Shown here piece by piece: positions 23,901 to 36,250 of a stretch of 64,000 nt of DNA. The stretch spans positions 434,001 through 498,000 of the forward strand of contig NC_089576.1 in the NCBI RefSeq assembly GCF_040115645.1. The letters run 5' to 3'. This DNA comes from Euwallacea fornicatus (lineage: Eukaryota > Arthropoda > Insecta > Coleoptera > Curculionidae). The notes beneath the pieces are model-generated. The model was not told the origin of the DNA, ran no database searches, and saw only the letters and a list, made by a program, of their open reading frames with translations. Numbering within the stretch: the stretch's first letter is position 1; each line of letters starts with the position of its first letter. The position numbers and the translations under genes were made by a program.

Positions 23901-26900
23901 AGGATCTTCATTCTAGGAAAAAAATTAGCTCGTGTCACTAACGCTATTTTTACATTGCAGATAACCCGAACCTAACGAGGTGTCGGTAATTCCATCCTAA
24001 TAGAGTGTTAGATAAGTCAAAGATAGGCCGCCGACCGACTGAACAAAGAAAAACGCAAGCTGTCTCCATGCGGCCGTGCAGGGGGTCAAGCGCAGGATGA
24101 GGGGGGTCACCGGCTGACCGGTAAAGGTGACATTCCAAGCGACGTCCTGCCTGGTCTCTTGAAATCCTTAAGAAGCACTGCTTTTTGAGATTTCGTACGT
24201 TTTGACCGCAATGCGATGGATGTGGTAAAAAAACGGTTGTTCTTCCAATTGAAAAAAGGTAAGTGACTGAACTGAACTATCGTTGAGGGCGCTGCGGAAC
24301 ATAAACTAACCCAGGAAGGCCAGTGCGCACCTATAACCTCAAACGGCATCACTTTCTGTCAATTTTAATGTCAGAACTACTCGGGTCACACCCGTCAGAA
24401 CTCGCAATTATTTTTATAGTTCCACTAACGAGTTACATAATTTCCCAACGGCGTGACCAATTTGCGAGCATGCGGATTGATTTTGTATAAGCTACCAAAA
24501 CATGTGGAACAAATCGAGCCAAAGGTTTAAATCTGAAAAATGCTTTAAATGTGGCAACAAATCGTTTGATAATCGCTATCTCCTCGTGCCAATTTTTGTT
24601 GTCAACATTTCTTTCCTTAATCACTAATTTGCCTAATTTGAAAATGTAAATCTACGGGGAAAAACATTACTAGAGTTCGACACGAAATGAGGATAATAAA
24701 AAAAGCAAATCTACAGCAAATTAAGTGATGTGGCAACACTGCTTAACCTCGCAACAACGTTGTCGGCTTGTGCGCATGCAAAGGAATTTCTCAGGGATGG
24801 CGGAAGACCCAGAGACAAGAGGTGCTTTCTGGTAGTCTGAGACACGCAGGTTGACAGTTGATACTTTCCCACGCTGTCACTGGCATTATTAATAACAAAA
24901 GAGCAATTGCCAATTATCCTTTATATAATCATTCATTTGCCTAATTTAAAAATGAGAGGTACGAGAAAATTCTGTTACTTGGGGGGGTGAGAATTAGATT
25001 TCTAAAAATAGGGAAATTCTAAACCAAACGAGAAGCTGCAGGCTTGAATTCGACAAAACAAGAAAGCGTAGCGACCTCAGACGGACAGTTCGATTGTCAC
25101 GGACCCCCATGCCGCCAGTGTCACTGTGACAGGGTCAAAGTTAAAGAGCGACGCGACGTTGCCAAGTATCGTTTAGTAATCACGCGCTTGTCTAATAAAA
25201 AAACTAATGAACGTGGGCAAAACGTAAACGATCTGTTAGATCTTGAGTCCTCCAAGTTTTTAATAAATAGGTTTTATTGACTCGGATCGTTTTGATTTGA
25301 AATTCGAAAATGCAGGTCCCCAAAAGCAATTCTTAATTGCAAAACCACAAAGGGGATGATCGATTGACAGGTCGTGACAGGTAATCGTAAAAAAAGTGAT
25401 ATTCAGCAGAGAATTTGTTGTTAAAAAATTGTTGAGGACGTCGCCTTTGGGTCTTTTTGGCTTTTCCTATCGGGAAGGCATAATGGGAATTGCTCTCAAA
25501 TTCACCACTTGTGAGTACGTTCTAATGAATATTAACCGTTTATAAATGATCCTTATCACTTTTGAACTAGATTAGACAAAAAACACTTTGTCTCCCATCG
25601 ATGTTTCGACCTAGTTATCGCTCCGAATCAAAAAACCTAAAAATAGATTTTTTTTTTTTTAATATCGTACATCACATAACACAAATGAAGGTTGTTTGCT
25701 TTCCTCGTTAGACCACCATAATAATTCGTTTTACAACATTATGCAAAGGTATACTCGGAATATTGACGGAGTAATAAATCTTCATTGTTCGCATTTTCAT
25801 TAAAATAAGATTCATACGTTCAAGGAACGGATGAGAAATCACTTATCAGCGCCTTCAATCCGGTTCGAATTATTTAAACAAAGTTGAAAGCCAAAGTGCA
25901 CGTAGAAAAGGAGTCAGGCAATGACACAAGTGATAGTAGTGCGTTTTCAATTTTCGACCTATTTACATGAACAATTTCGTTAATAATAAATGTTTACTCT
26001 CCCAACAACGACGCTTCTAGAGACAAATTTCCTCAAAAATTTAACCGAAATATCAGAAGTGTTAATGTAAATATTGATCCATTATTCTGGTTATCTAGGT
26101 TTATTGAAATTAACATAACAAATACGAAATTAATTAGCACTTTTGTGTAACAATGTAGGCGAATACGAACATTATTGAGTGCCAACATGTTACTACGTAA
26201 CGTTAAGTCCTGTGAAGCGATTGGATGTTCAATCTTGATTGCGTTCACTCTTTCACCGTTTTCACGCGCCCTAATAATGTTCAGTTGATTAAGCACATTT
26301 CAAATGTACAAACAAAACGACAGACGCATACCGAACGATGTTAAATGTTGCCACCGACATGTGCAAATTACGTCATAGAGATTATCGATTTCGACAAATG
26401 ACACATCATCATTACGAAATTTCCAACTTCTGTTCTTCGCATCGACACCTAATTTTCTTTATTATCGTCGGGATGTTAAGAGCAAATGAATCAACCGATG
26501 GGGTAATTTGATTTTAAAACAATCAATCTCGAACGAATAAATATTTGTACGACATGGTTGAAATTGAGGACATTTTATTGAAACTGTGACCGATTAAAGT
26601 GAGAAATAGTGTGGCAAGTCTCTTTATGGTTTGATGCATTTTTATTGTTCGGATTTAGTTCATAACTAATTTGCGGTTATTATAAATCATTGTAGAGCTT
26701 AAATGCAGGCCCTGGACCTTGCCCAATGATCCGAAAAGGGGACTCTCAAGCCTTAGAATCCGATATTAATTAAAAACGTGTGCAATTTGAGATACCTCCC
26801 TAATGAATCTGTTGGAACGGTCCAAGGATCTTCGTAATACGGAGGATTAAGGCTTCGATCGGACCGACGATCGCCGTAAGGACCGCAGATTTCAATCATT

Positions 26901-28335
26901 CTTCTCGTAGATCTTCTTTCGATTACGTATCGAAAATTTGGAATTTCTAAGGGTGCACTCAAACACATAATTAAGCGATTTGGAATATGAATACGTTTAT
27001 TACTTTACGCTGATTATTGTTGCTAAGGTGTTGAGCATTTCGGTATAGTGAATGTAATTTATGATGTACGTGACTGTGATAAAACAATAGTTCTTGAAAG
27101 ACTCCTTGAAACAATTAACTAAGTCTGAAAAATAGCGAACTAGTCGGTGAGTACCTGAAGCGAAAGGCGGATTTTTGAACGTGTCCATGAGTAACTCTGA
27201 GCGTTTCATATAAACATGTCGATCTTATCTGTCTCGTTCTTTTAGGTAGGTATTTGTAAAAAAAAATTATTCTGATGGCTAATGATCGACTATTTTGAAG
27301 ACGATTAGTTTTTAAGTCTCGCCTTACCGAGTATATTACCGAAAAAACGGTGATTTATCGTACGTATGGAGGTGTAACATAAAAATACATTACACAGTCG
27401 AGACAACTCATGTAGCAAACCATACGCAATCGAGAGTACTACATGTCACACGGGTTTGCTGGGAGATTTCTAAACTATTAATCACCAAATAGTTTGTTGG
27501 TATTTCGCCAAATTTCTTCAAATTTCAAACCGTTAACTAATAACACCTAATCTCAAATTTATCTTAATTGTTTTATGAAAAATGCAGGTAATCACTGAAC
27601 ACTAATGCTTATCCAGGAAATTTCTATTCAAATTTATAACTAAGCTTCTAATGACGCATCTGTTTAAAGTGACAAACTGTCTTTTTCAATCGTAGGCCGC
27701 GTTTCCTATTAATGTCTCTTAACATTCATATATGTGTCATACGTCTGTCAGGAAATGACTTAACGTTCGTTAGAGCGCATCAAGTGATAGGTGTTGAAGG
27801 GAATACGACGATCATTAAACTGTGCACTCGTAACTGCGATTACAGAGCATGTTTTTTTTTTTTTTTTTTTTTTAATTAAAGAAGGACATTTTTGACATTT
27901 ATTGAAAAGTTTCCGAGCATTTTTGAATGAAGAAGTTTCCCAGAATTACAAGACGTTGGAAACTTTCTCTATATTCAACCTATTTTTATGTTCCAACGTT
28001 CCGGTTGGGTCGAGTTAGGGTTTGTTGCATCTTGTTAAAATTAAAAATAGATAGTCGCCGAGCAAAAGCGCTTTGAAATCAAATTTGCTTCACAAAACTC
28101 GATTTTGCTCATTATTCGGATATTTCTTACCGACGAAACTCGACTCATAAAAACGTTTTCAATCGAGGATTTAATACCAAGTTAAATTTCGCGTTCGTTC
28201 CATCGTAAATTATACCAAATTTGTGAAAATTTTTTGACCAATGACCAAAAACACCAGGGGTAAATTTGTGGATGATGGCTTTTAAAGAAAAAGTTCATAT
28301 GAACATAGATGTGTTTTCGTTTGCAGTCTGAAATA
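20991..28335. other. Non-coding region, 21.0-28.3 kb
   Basis: No gene can be supported. The sequence is AT-rich with a short TA microsatellite near 21582-21596 and a homopolymer T run near 27851-27873. ORFs of 60-87 codons lack domains. One minus-strand ORF (26753-26968) has an arguably coding look but no recognisable family. Confidence 0.5.
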
Positions 28336-29174
28336 CAAGGTGATTAAAAAAAAAATATTCTGATAAGTCCATTTCCGCATTAAATATTTTCACGAAAATT
28401 AGGGAGCGTCCAATATGGGCAGACACATCTTCGAAGGAGAAAACAATGTTTTTCGTTTCAGCATGGGCATCCCCACTGATGCGACCCTGAACATTTTAAG
28501 CGAAAAATACGATAAGCTCTTTCTTTTTTTTTTTTTTTTTTTTTTTTTTAATAAAAATAATTTAGGAATGACCCACATTTCTGTGAAAAAAAACGCATCT
28601 TGAACATTTTTTCCATTGTTTTCATTGAAAGAAATAACGCATCAATCTGCAAATGGCAAATCACAAGTTTAACTTGTTTAACGAAATAAAATATAACGCC
28701 GGAGGTCTTCCAAAGAGTCTCCGGCAATATGCGAAAGGGGGTCGAGGCATGCATTCTAACAGGTGAAGGACGTCTTCAACACCTTATTTAGTAGCTCTTT
28801 TATAACTAATGTAACTTACTTATGTATTTCGTCTTGAAGTTTGAATATTACATAGTTAGAAAATAATGTTGTTTTTTTTTTCATAAAAATAGTTACCGCA
28901 ATGAAAAATATCCAAAGGGCATTTCTTCGCAGTAATACAGGGCAATCAGAAAATTGTTTTTGTAAAAAACCAGCGGCTCGCAATATTTTCCTTTTAAAAT
29001 TTTCAAGGTCACATCGACAGGGACGCGACTGGTGAAATAAAACACATTATTTTCCCATTGCAAACTGTGCCTTTACGCCTGTTTTACGCTCCTCAATTTT
29101 CGCAAAGATACTTAATGCCGGAACGGCCTTATTAGGAAAAAATGGAGATGCAACCCAGTAATAACATCACCCTG
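28336..29174. mobile_element. Non-autonomous TIR transposon, element B
   Basis: The ends form a long imperfect inverted repeat of about 80-100 bp. Left begins TACAAGGTGAT and runs through AAGTCCATTTCCGCATTAAA; right, read inward, begins TACAGGGTGAT and runs through AAGGCCGTTCCGGCATTAAG, both leading to CGAAAATT and GAGCG. Flanking TA is present at 28334-28335 and 29175-29176. The interior has a T homopolymer near 28522-28550 and no transposase. A one-ended relative of the right terminus is at 38638-38716. Confidence 0.8.
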
Positions 29175-29176
29175 TA

Positions 29177-31030
29177 CTTCAGACAGCAAGCGAGAACGAG
29201 CCTGTGTTCGCAAGAACTTTTCCCATAAAACCATTCACAGATCCGCTCCCTGAATTTTTGACGTACTACTATGGAACACCATGCAGACCGGGTTGGTGGA
29301 ACACGTGACGTGCTCCCAGAAGCCATTAATAGTAGGAGGTCAATCGGCTTCCAAAAGTAGGACTCCCGGTTTTCAGTGTACCCATTAAACCAGCCCTCCT
29401 GCCCCCACCCTGACCCCCCCCCCCGGAACTACCGGAAAGCATAGCTTCGGAAGAGGGGGGGAGTGTGTGAAAACTAAAGGCTTATAAACTAAATATCGTT
29501 GTTACATTGATTATAGTCGGAGGAATATTTGCAGATCTCAAGAAAAGCCGAGAAGTGGTTATCACCATTATAAATTACACATCGAGAAATAATTACTGTT
29601 TACATTATCAATTCTAAATGTGTTATTTATACTTTTGTTCTTGCTAATTTATTTAACTAAAGCAATAATAATTTGCTTCAGTCGCTCAATCATCCAAATA
29701 GATATAATTTGTTTGTTTTATTTTCTTGCAATAATACTGTGTCTTCTGATAGGCTCACGTGACATACTTTCATATTGTCCTCTGGAGCGGTAACGTTCGG
29801 TGGCATTCCAGCGACGACCGACGTCGCGCTCGCTCGCCTATTGGGCATGGCGGACGAAACGCGATCTCCATTTTAATTCAATTAACATGCTCCGAATGCC
29901 GAAACTTAATATATACAGGCAGTGGTGTAAAGTAAACCGATTACATAAGTCAATTAACACCGAAAGCAACGAGCAATTATTATTTTTTGCTTTACATTAG
30001 GGAAGTCATTCAACACTTATATAAGAACAGAATCGGTGCAAGTTATAAAACATTGAAGAGTTGTATATTTTTACTATTGTTTGTAACTTTAAATGTTGCG
30101 ATAAGCGCAAAATCTTAAGTTTAATCGTTTCTGATTTCCAAGCCCCGGCACGCCGCTGCTCAGTGTCTGTCGAATCGGAAAGACGAAAGGAAGTGAAACT
30201 GCGCAAGATCAGTGTCGTAGCGTTAAAGGTTTTAACAGAAACGTTATCGCTCATGAAATTTTCCTCTTGATTTTTTTATGAGTTCGTCCAAGTGGTAATT
30301 TTGATTGGGTACGTTGAGAACTCTATTAGATATCGAAACTCGCATATGGCCTTATCCCGCTGGGAGTGCTCGTTTACACCGGGGCTCAAATTCTAAACGA
30401 GGGTGCGAAACGTGACGACATCGACCAAGCAAGGGAATGTGAATGTGATGGAATATGCATGTGATGCAGAGTAGACCTACTAAACCTGCGTGAAAAACAA
30501 CGAAAGGTTCATAGTTTGTATGAGGAAGGAATACGAGGCGATTCCTCGAGAGATTATCAAAAATTTGGAGCGGATCCACAGTGTATTGAAACAAAACCTA
30601 TGGATTGTGAGGATTTATTTCACAAAAACTTTTTAAAAGTTCATTTTTGGGCGCTCGTCAAAACAAATGAAACTGAACGCCTGCGCGAAGCGGAAAAGTT
30701 TGATTTTGGTTGCTTTTTAAAAATTCCGAAAAAAGTCTCACTCAGAGCGTTTCCATGAGAATCTCTAGTTAGCCCGTTCAAAGTAGAACTTTTCCCCTTC
30801 AAGAATTGTTAATAAATTAGATATTCCGCAGTTCCTTTTTTAAGATTTTAGCTTCCGTTGTTTCAAATCAGTCAGAAAAACCAGAAAAACGTGCAAGTTC
30901 GTTTTGACTTTTTTATTTCGCGAACTTTCGAATTTGAAACCCAGAGAAAATCGTGTTGTGCAACAGCTAAAAAAGAGCTTCGTATTTTAAACTTGACGTT
31001 CTCGGTTCTTAGCGCACAATACTTTACACA
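29177..31030. other. Non-coding region, 29.2-31.0 kb
   Basis: No supportable gene. It includes a C-run near 29415-29428 with a G-run shortly after. ORFs of 60-82 codons on both strands overlap one another and carry no domain. Confidence 0.5.
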
Positions 31031-32158
31031 CGGTGATTGAAAAAAAGTATTTAGACGCCGCTTCGTTTGAAATATACAGGGTGTTACAAATTGGTAGGCC
31101 AATGCGCTGACCACAGATTCTTTGAGCGAAAGTAAGTCGACTTTCCTTATGCGACTTTTTTTTGCCGTTTCATGCTCCCTATACAGAGCGTTAAAGTTAT
31201 TAAAAAATCAGTTTATTTGGTTAATAACTTCGGTACTTCTTATCGTATTTTAATGGAATTTTGCAGTGATGCACAATTTCAGTTCTTTTCCTATAATTTA
31301 GGTAAAACAAATTTTTACCGGAGAAGGGAAATTTGGGGTCGCGGACACGCCCCCTCTCCCCCCCAAACTTTTTTCTGCGCGCGCCGATCGTGAACGTGTT
31401 TAATTTTTTAAACTAAACATTCTTTTATCTCAATTTTTTCACTCTTGTTAAATTTTGATTTACGACGTTAAATTTACTTTCGTCAGGAATTATAATATTT
31501 TCCCAAAATTCATTCGACTTTCGTTTATGAACATTTTCGAAATGTGATCACTTCTTTCTATTAAAATTTTTAATTATTGGTTTACGACGTGCAGTAGCAG
31601 CTTTGAACTCTTCTCGTTTGATTTTTTTCGCATTGTTCTTGGTGTTCCAGGCTTCCCAGTGGCAAATTCCAAATCTCTGGCGATAGTTGTTGAACTTCCA
31701 AGTGCGTTCTACTTCATGGTTTTGACAGTAAAGCGCTCACCTCTGTCCTCGAGTTTTGAAAGTCTGCCGGAACGTTTTTTTTTTTTTAATTTTTTTTTTA
31801 ATTAAAAAAAAAAATTTTTTTTTTATTTTTTATTTTTTATTTTTTTAATTTTTAGATTGTGTTTGAAATTTGCTTATAGCATATACTACTGTTGAATGGT
31901 GTCTGCCCATCAGCTTCCCGACTTCTCTTGCAGACTTACCGCTTTTATAAAATTTAAAGAACGCATTTTTCTGTTCGTTTGTTAATGGTCTATTTTTCGG
32001 AGCTATCATGGGAAATTTCTAGTTTTTATCGTCTCAACGAAGCAGCAACCGATTCTAAATGATCGCGATAAACAAATCGCTACAATTTGTTTTTCCAGAC
32101 GTAACAAATGATTAAAAACCGGCACGCGCGTGCGTCTAAATCCTTTTTTCCCATTGCT
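31031..32158 (-). mobile_element. Degraded Tc1-like transposon
   Basis: Inverted ends are visible: left 31031-31058 ends GTATTTAGACGC, and right 32132-32158 read inward ends GGATTTAGACGC, both preceded by an A-rich run (GATTGAAAAAAA against AATGGGAAAAAA). Between them is a minus-strand Tc1-type transposase remnant. AT homopolymer expansion (31775-31855) interrupts the middle, and a TATACAGGGTG element end near 31074-31084 suggests a later insertion in the 3' part. Confidence 0.7.
31465..32009 (-). pseudogene. Tc1-like transposase pseudogene (HTH and start of catalytic domain)
   Basis: From an ATG at 32009 the minus strand reads MIAPKNRPLTNEQKNAFF, then KFYKSGKSAREVGKLMGRHH and STVVYAISKFQTQSKN before stops. 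This is the N-terminal paired-like helix-turn-helix of Tc1-family transposases. After the AT-rich interruption, scattered frames give RSGRLSKLEDRGERF (GRPRKL-type hook), GKPGTPRTMRKKSNE and, near 31470-31490, IPDESKFNVV, which holds the first catalytic aspartate of the DDE triad. Frames shift repeatedly and the downstream catalytic residues are lost. Confidence 0.8.
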
Positions 32159-32706
32159 TTTCGCGCTAATTTTAATATAACTTGTTTTTATTGCGTTTTA
32201 CGGGTTTTTATCGCTAATAAATCGCATCATTTATAAAAACCTGGCTCTGAAACCGATTTTTACATGTGCATTGCTTGGCGCAGCTAACACTTTGAAGCTT
32301 AAAGAAGTTTTCTACTTTGTCTAAAGCGGTGACTAAATACGTTTTCCGCAACTGTCTTTAATTCTCGCTCCTCTTGCAGAGAGAGTCCCTCAGGCCTTAA
32401 ACTCACAAAACAAAGGGAGCTCCAAGCCAAAAGGGTCTGTCTCAATACTTGTTTCCTCGTTTCTTGCTTTCGGTGCCCTCGCATCGAGACTACGTGCATA
32501 GAGGGGGCCCATATGTCCAATCCGACAGGCGAACGTTCCCCCTCTCGCGCTCCGTAGAAGCGTCGTTCAGAATGCTCGTTCGGTGATACAGTTGCTTCGA
32601 GCGTAGTTCAGTACACTTAAATACACAGCAGGTTAAATTAGTGCTGCTTGCAGCGCACAATCATTACTTGACCCCTTTAATTAGTGAGTGTAGTGATAGT
32701 GACGCG
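32159..32706 (+). promoter_or_regulatory. Upstream region and 5' UTR of inx2
   Basis: This 548-bp stretch between the Tc1 relic and the inx2 start codon should hold the promoter. A TTCAGTAC sequence at 32607-32614 resembles an insect Initiator and would give a 5' UTR of about 100 nt. A CAG|GTTAAA near 32630 could be a 5' UTR splice donor. Neither is proven, and a spliced leader exon further upstream is possible. Confidence 0.35.
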
Positions 32707-33786
32707 ATGTTTGACGTGTTCGGCTCCGTCAAGGGGCTGTTGAAGATCGACGCGGTATGCATCGACAACAACATTTTCCGACTGCATTACAAAGCCACTG
32801 TGATCATCCTGGTGGCTTTCTCCTTGCTGGTGACTAGTAGACAGTATATAGGGGACCCCATTGATTGTATAGTGGACGAAATCCCCTTAAATGTAATGGA
32901 CACTTACTGCTGGATTTATTCTACGTTCACCATTCCGAACAGGCTCACTGGACGTGTAGGACAGGACTTAGTGCAGCCGGGGGTGGCGAGTCACGTGGAC
33001 GGGAAGGATGAGGTCAAGTATCACAAGTACTACCAATGGGTGTGCTTCGTGCTGTTTTTCCAGGCCATGCTCTTCTACGTTCCCAGGTACTTGTGGAAGA
33101 CCTGGGAAGGGGGCAGGATTAAAATGTTAGTGCTGGACCTCAATTGCCCGATCGTAAACGAGGAGTGCAAGAGCGATAGGAAGAAGTTGCTCGTAGATTA
33201 CTTCAAAACGAACTTGCACATGCAAAACTTTTACGCGTTCCGGTTCTTCATTTGCGAAGTACTGAACTTCGCCAACGTAGTAGGGCAAATCTTCTTCATG
33301 GACTTCTTCCTCGACGGGGAGTTCAGTACCTATGGTAGTGACGTGCTGCGGTTCACGGAACTGGAACCGGAAGAGCGCGAGGACCCCATGGCCAGGGTAT
33401 TTCCGAAAGTAACCAAATGCACCTTCCACAAATACGGTCCTTCCGGATCGGTGCAGAAGTTCGACGGACTTTGCGTGCTCCCCTTGAACATCGTGAACGA
33501 GAAAATCTACGTCTTCCTCTGGTTTTGGTTCATCATCCTCAGCGTTCTCTCCGGAATATCTTTGCTCTACCGCATCTGCGTGATCATGGGCCCGAAGCTG
33601 CGTCTGTATCTCTTGAGAGCCAGATGTCGCATCGCGGGGCAAGGCCAAATTGAAACGATAGCCGAAAAATGCGAAATCGGAGATTGGTTCGTGTTGTATC
33701 AGTTGGGGAAGAACATTGATCCTCTGATCTTCAAGGAGGTCATTTCGGATCTGGCCAAGAAGATGGAAAGCAAAGAATCGGTGTAA
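32707..33786 (+). CDS. Inx2: Innexin inx2, single coding exon, 359 aa
   Basis: An uninterrupted innexin reading frame from MFDVFGSVKG (32707) to TAA at 33786. It matches inx2 over its full length: IDNNIFRLHYKATV, SRQYIGDPIDCIVDEIP, a YYQWV signature at residues 108-112, FLDGEFSTYGSDVL, TKCTFHKYGPSGSVQK, IYVFLWFWFIILS and YQLGKNIDPLIFKEVISDL. Cysteines 54 and 68 in loop 1 and a pair in loop 2 are present, as are four TM segments. Inx2 is the broadly expressed epithelial gap-junction subunit that pairs with ogre/inx1 and other innexins. I placed the start at MFDVFG because it fits the family N-terminus exactly; the open frame extends 22 codons further up without an ATG. The CDS has no introns, unlike neighbouring inx7, and higher GC than its surroundings. 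Confidence 0.97.
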   Translation: MFDVFGSVKGLLKIDAVCIDNNIFRLHYKATVIILVAFSLLVTSRQYIGDPIDCIVDEIPLNVMDTYCWIYSTFTIPNRLTGRVGQDLVQPGVASHVDGKDEVKYHKYYQWVCFVLFFQAMLFYVPRYLWKTWEGGRIKMLVLDLNCPIVNEECKSDRKKLLVDYFKTNLHMQNFYAFRFFICEVLNFANVVGQIFFMDFFLDGEFSTYGSDVLRFTELEPEEREDPMARVFPKVTKCTFHKYGPSGSVQKFDGLCVLPLNIVNEKIYVFLWFWFIILSVLSGISLLYRICVIMGPKLRLYLLRARCRIAGQGQIETIAEKCEIGDWFVLYQLGKNIDPLIFKEVISDLAKKMESKESV

Positions 33787-34431
33787 ACGGAGTATCGAAC
33801 GAAAGCTGTTTTATAATGGGGTGCTTCACGACACGGACAGAGGACCAATTGAAAAGCTCTGTGATGGCAGAAAAGACTGTTCTAACGATACAAATTTTAT
33901 AGACTTTTTGTAATGTACGAAACGACTATTACGTAAACATAATTCCTTTGTAGCTCAAGTGGTCATTCCCAACTATTTTATAGTTAAATTTTACTGCCAG
34001 ACGATTTGTTTAGAAAATGATTGTACATTTTACTAATTAAAATAAGCAATAGAGAGACGGTTTTCGCTTTGTTTCAGGCAAAAAAGACATCATTTTTACC
34101 ACCTACAAATTTTTGCATTGTGTGTAAGTTCGTTATTGTTAAGGTGTGTAGGTAATGGAGAAATGAGCGAAATCGAATTCTCTGTGATAGATCTGATGCT
34201 CGGAATCGTATCGTTCTAGCATTAATAGAGTAGAAGTAAATTTATGAATAATTGTGATTGATAGATTAGGTTTTTACTATAGAATTTTCAACTAGTTTTA
34301 GACAATTGCTATTTATACTATACCTTCCGATTGAAAACATACTATACGGACTTTCGTGTGTTCAAAGTGTATTTTATATTATGTGTAAGCCGACAGTGCC
34401 TTCCAAATTGTATGGAGTACATATTTTTTAG

Positions 34432-34437
34432 AATAAA
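34432..34437 (+). terminator. Candidate polyadenylation signal of inx2
   Basis: AATAAA about 645 nt after the inx2 stop codon, at the end of an AU-rich stretch (33787-34440) that looks like a 3' UTR and just before a change in composition. Confidence 0.5.
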
Positions 34438-34762
34438 ATTATCAATTTATTACGTTTCGATTTTTCCTCATTTTCCCCTCGAACCGAACTGGAAGAGAAA
34501 GATGATTTCTCCTCCTCCGGAGAATTCCAGCCTGCCCGTTGGGGCTCCCGAAATCTTCCGATTCGAATACTTCCAAGACCTGCCGCAGGTGCTTCACTGT
34601 GGCCGTCCCTGCCTCCGAAGCTGGGTTGCCGGCTTTCCTTTGACTCGCGACGTTCCAGGAAAATTCCAATTTGGTCAAAGTCCTTGTCGAAACTATTTAA
34701 AAAAAAAACCGTCGAAAAAGGTTCTTTTCTACCCTTTTCCTTTCTGCGACCCAGGCCTATTA

Positions 34763-35210
34763 ATATCGCAAAATGGCGCCGTGCGTTGTCACCACGAACC
34801 CTTCCTGACACGCGCACATGGGCTTTTAGCACCATCCTTGCGCACGAAACCTGCCAAAAGTGACAACCTTCGTTTTACTTAACTCACTTTGCGACTCTCA
34901 CCGTTTTGGAGATATCGCAAAATGGCGCCGTGCGTTGTCACCACGAACCCTTCCTGACACGCGCACATGGGCTTTTAGCACCATCCCTGCACACGAAACC
35001 TGTCAAAAGTGACAACCTTCGTTTTACTTAACTCACTTTGCGACTCTCACCGTTTTGGAGATATCGCAAAATGGCGCCGTGCGTTGTCACCACGAACCCT
35101 TTCTGACAAGTGCACATGGGCTTTTACCACCATCCCTGCACACGAAACCTGCCAAAAGTGACAACCTTCGTTTTATTTAACTCACTTTGCGACTCTCACC
35201 GTTTTGGAGA
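34763..35210. repeat. Tandem repeat, three copies of a 149-bp unit
   Basis: Units start at 34763, 34912 and 35061, each beginning ATATCGCAAAATGGCGCC and ending CTCACCGTTTTGGAG. The period is exactly 149 bp and copies differ at only a few positions (for example CCTTGCGCAC against CCCTGCACAC). Similarity stops abruptly after about 35210, close to a CACCCTGTATA element end at 35240-35250. This looks like a small satellite-type array or the core of a repeat-bearing MITE. Confidence 0.93.
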
Positions 35211-36250
35211 TGGGGCGATCGCGCGCACTCGAAACGATCACCCTGTATATCACCTCACGTCTCAAACCGGTTTCAAATGTGAAAGTACGTCACGCGTTTC
35301 TTGGAGAATGAGGAACATGGAGTCAATCTCGGATTTGGGATCCACTAATTCGGAGAGATTTGGAACAGTCACTTGAAGCTGAAGTGCGGCTTACATCACT
35401 GACAATGATATCTGTGATTATTAAGCTCACGTAACTGTTGACTGTCAGCACTCTCAAGTAGGTATGCTATTGTATGTACTAGAAACGAATACACATTTGT
35501 CGAGATCTCTAAGTGAGGGACGGAGGTGTAGGGATTCATATACGCGGTGTTTCGCTTACGAGGAAAAGGAAGGCTTCGTCTAAAAATGGAGGAGCGTTTT
35601 TAACACCGCCTACATCCAGCTCGGTTTCCTCGGTCTGGAAACGTCTAAAAGCTAACGATTGGAAATCCAAGTTCGGTCCCACAGGGTGGAGAACCACCTC
35701 CAAAAATGGTCACCAATAAGGGTGGATCGGTGTTCTGAGCGTGTCTCCGATCGCTTCCGCAGCGGCTGATGCAGGAAGGGAGGCACAAGGGCGTCTCCCT
35801 CCCGAAGAAGCCACCTTATTTGTTTACTTTTTCTGGGAAATTTGCGAACCTCCTGTGAGGAACCTTTCTTGATAGATCGTAAAAATGAAACGGGTGGTGA
35901 GTCGCGCACTCATTTTAAGACAAATACTTGGCCGAAAGGTGTGTCCTAAATTGCATTCGCTTCGATTTTGCAGAATTCCATAACTGGTAGTAACAATCGT
36001 TCCAGCATTATGAACAAATAAGCATGTCAAATACTCTACAGGGCGTTACTCCTTTCGTGGTCGCTCTCAGCAAAACTTTCTTCGTAGCATTTTCAGGTTT
36101 CGCGCATTAAAGTTACTTAATCCCTTGCGCCTTCTGTTAACTCCTTTGCCCCTTCAGCCTTTGGCTGGGAACGATAGTTTAAGGGGTATTTGCAAAAATC
36201 GCTGGCCACGTCCGCCCCGATTGACCTAAGGACGCGACAATGCGGTCACT

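Noticed and set aside
28522..28550. Long T run as a retroposon poly-A tail
   Set aside because: It lies inside element B rather than at an end, and no reverse-transcribed body is attached.
33127..33648. 173-codon ORF antisense to inx2
   Set aside because: It lies wholly within the conserved inx2 exon and is acidic/low-complexity, as expected for the reverse strand of a GC-rich coding exon. No independent evidence.
34331..34882. 183-codon plus ORF after inx2
   Set aside because: It spans the inx2 3' UTR and runs into the 149-bp tandem repeat; a 135-codon minus ORF overlaps it. No domain.
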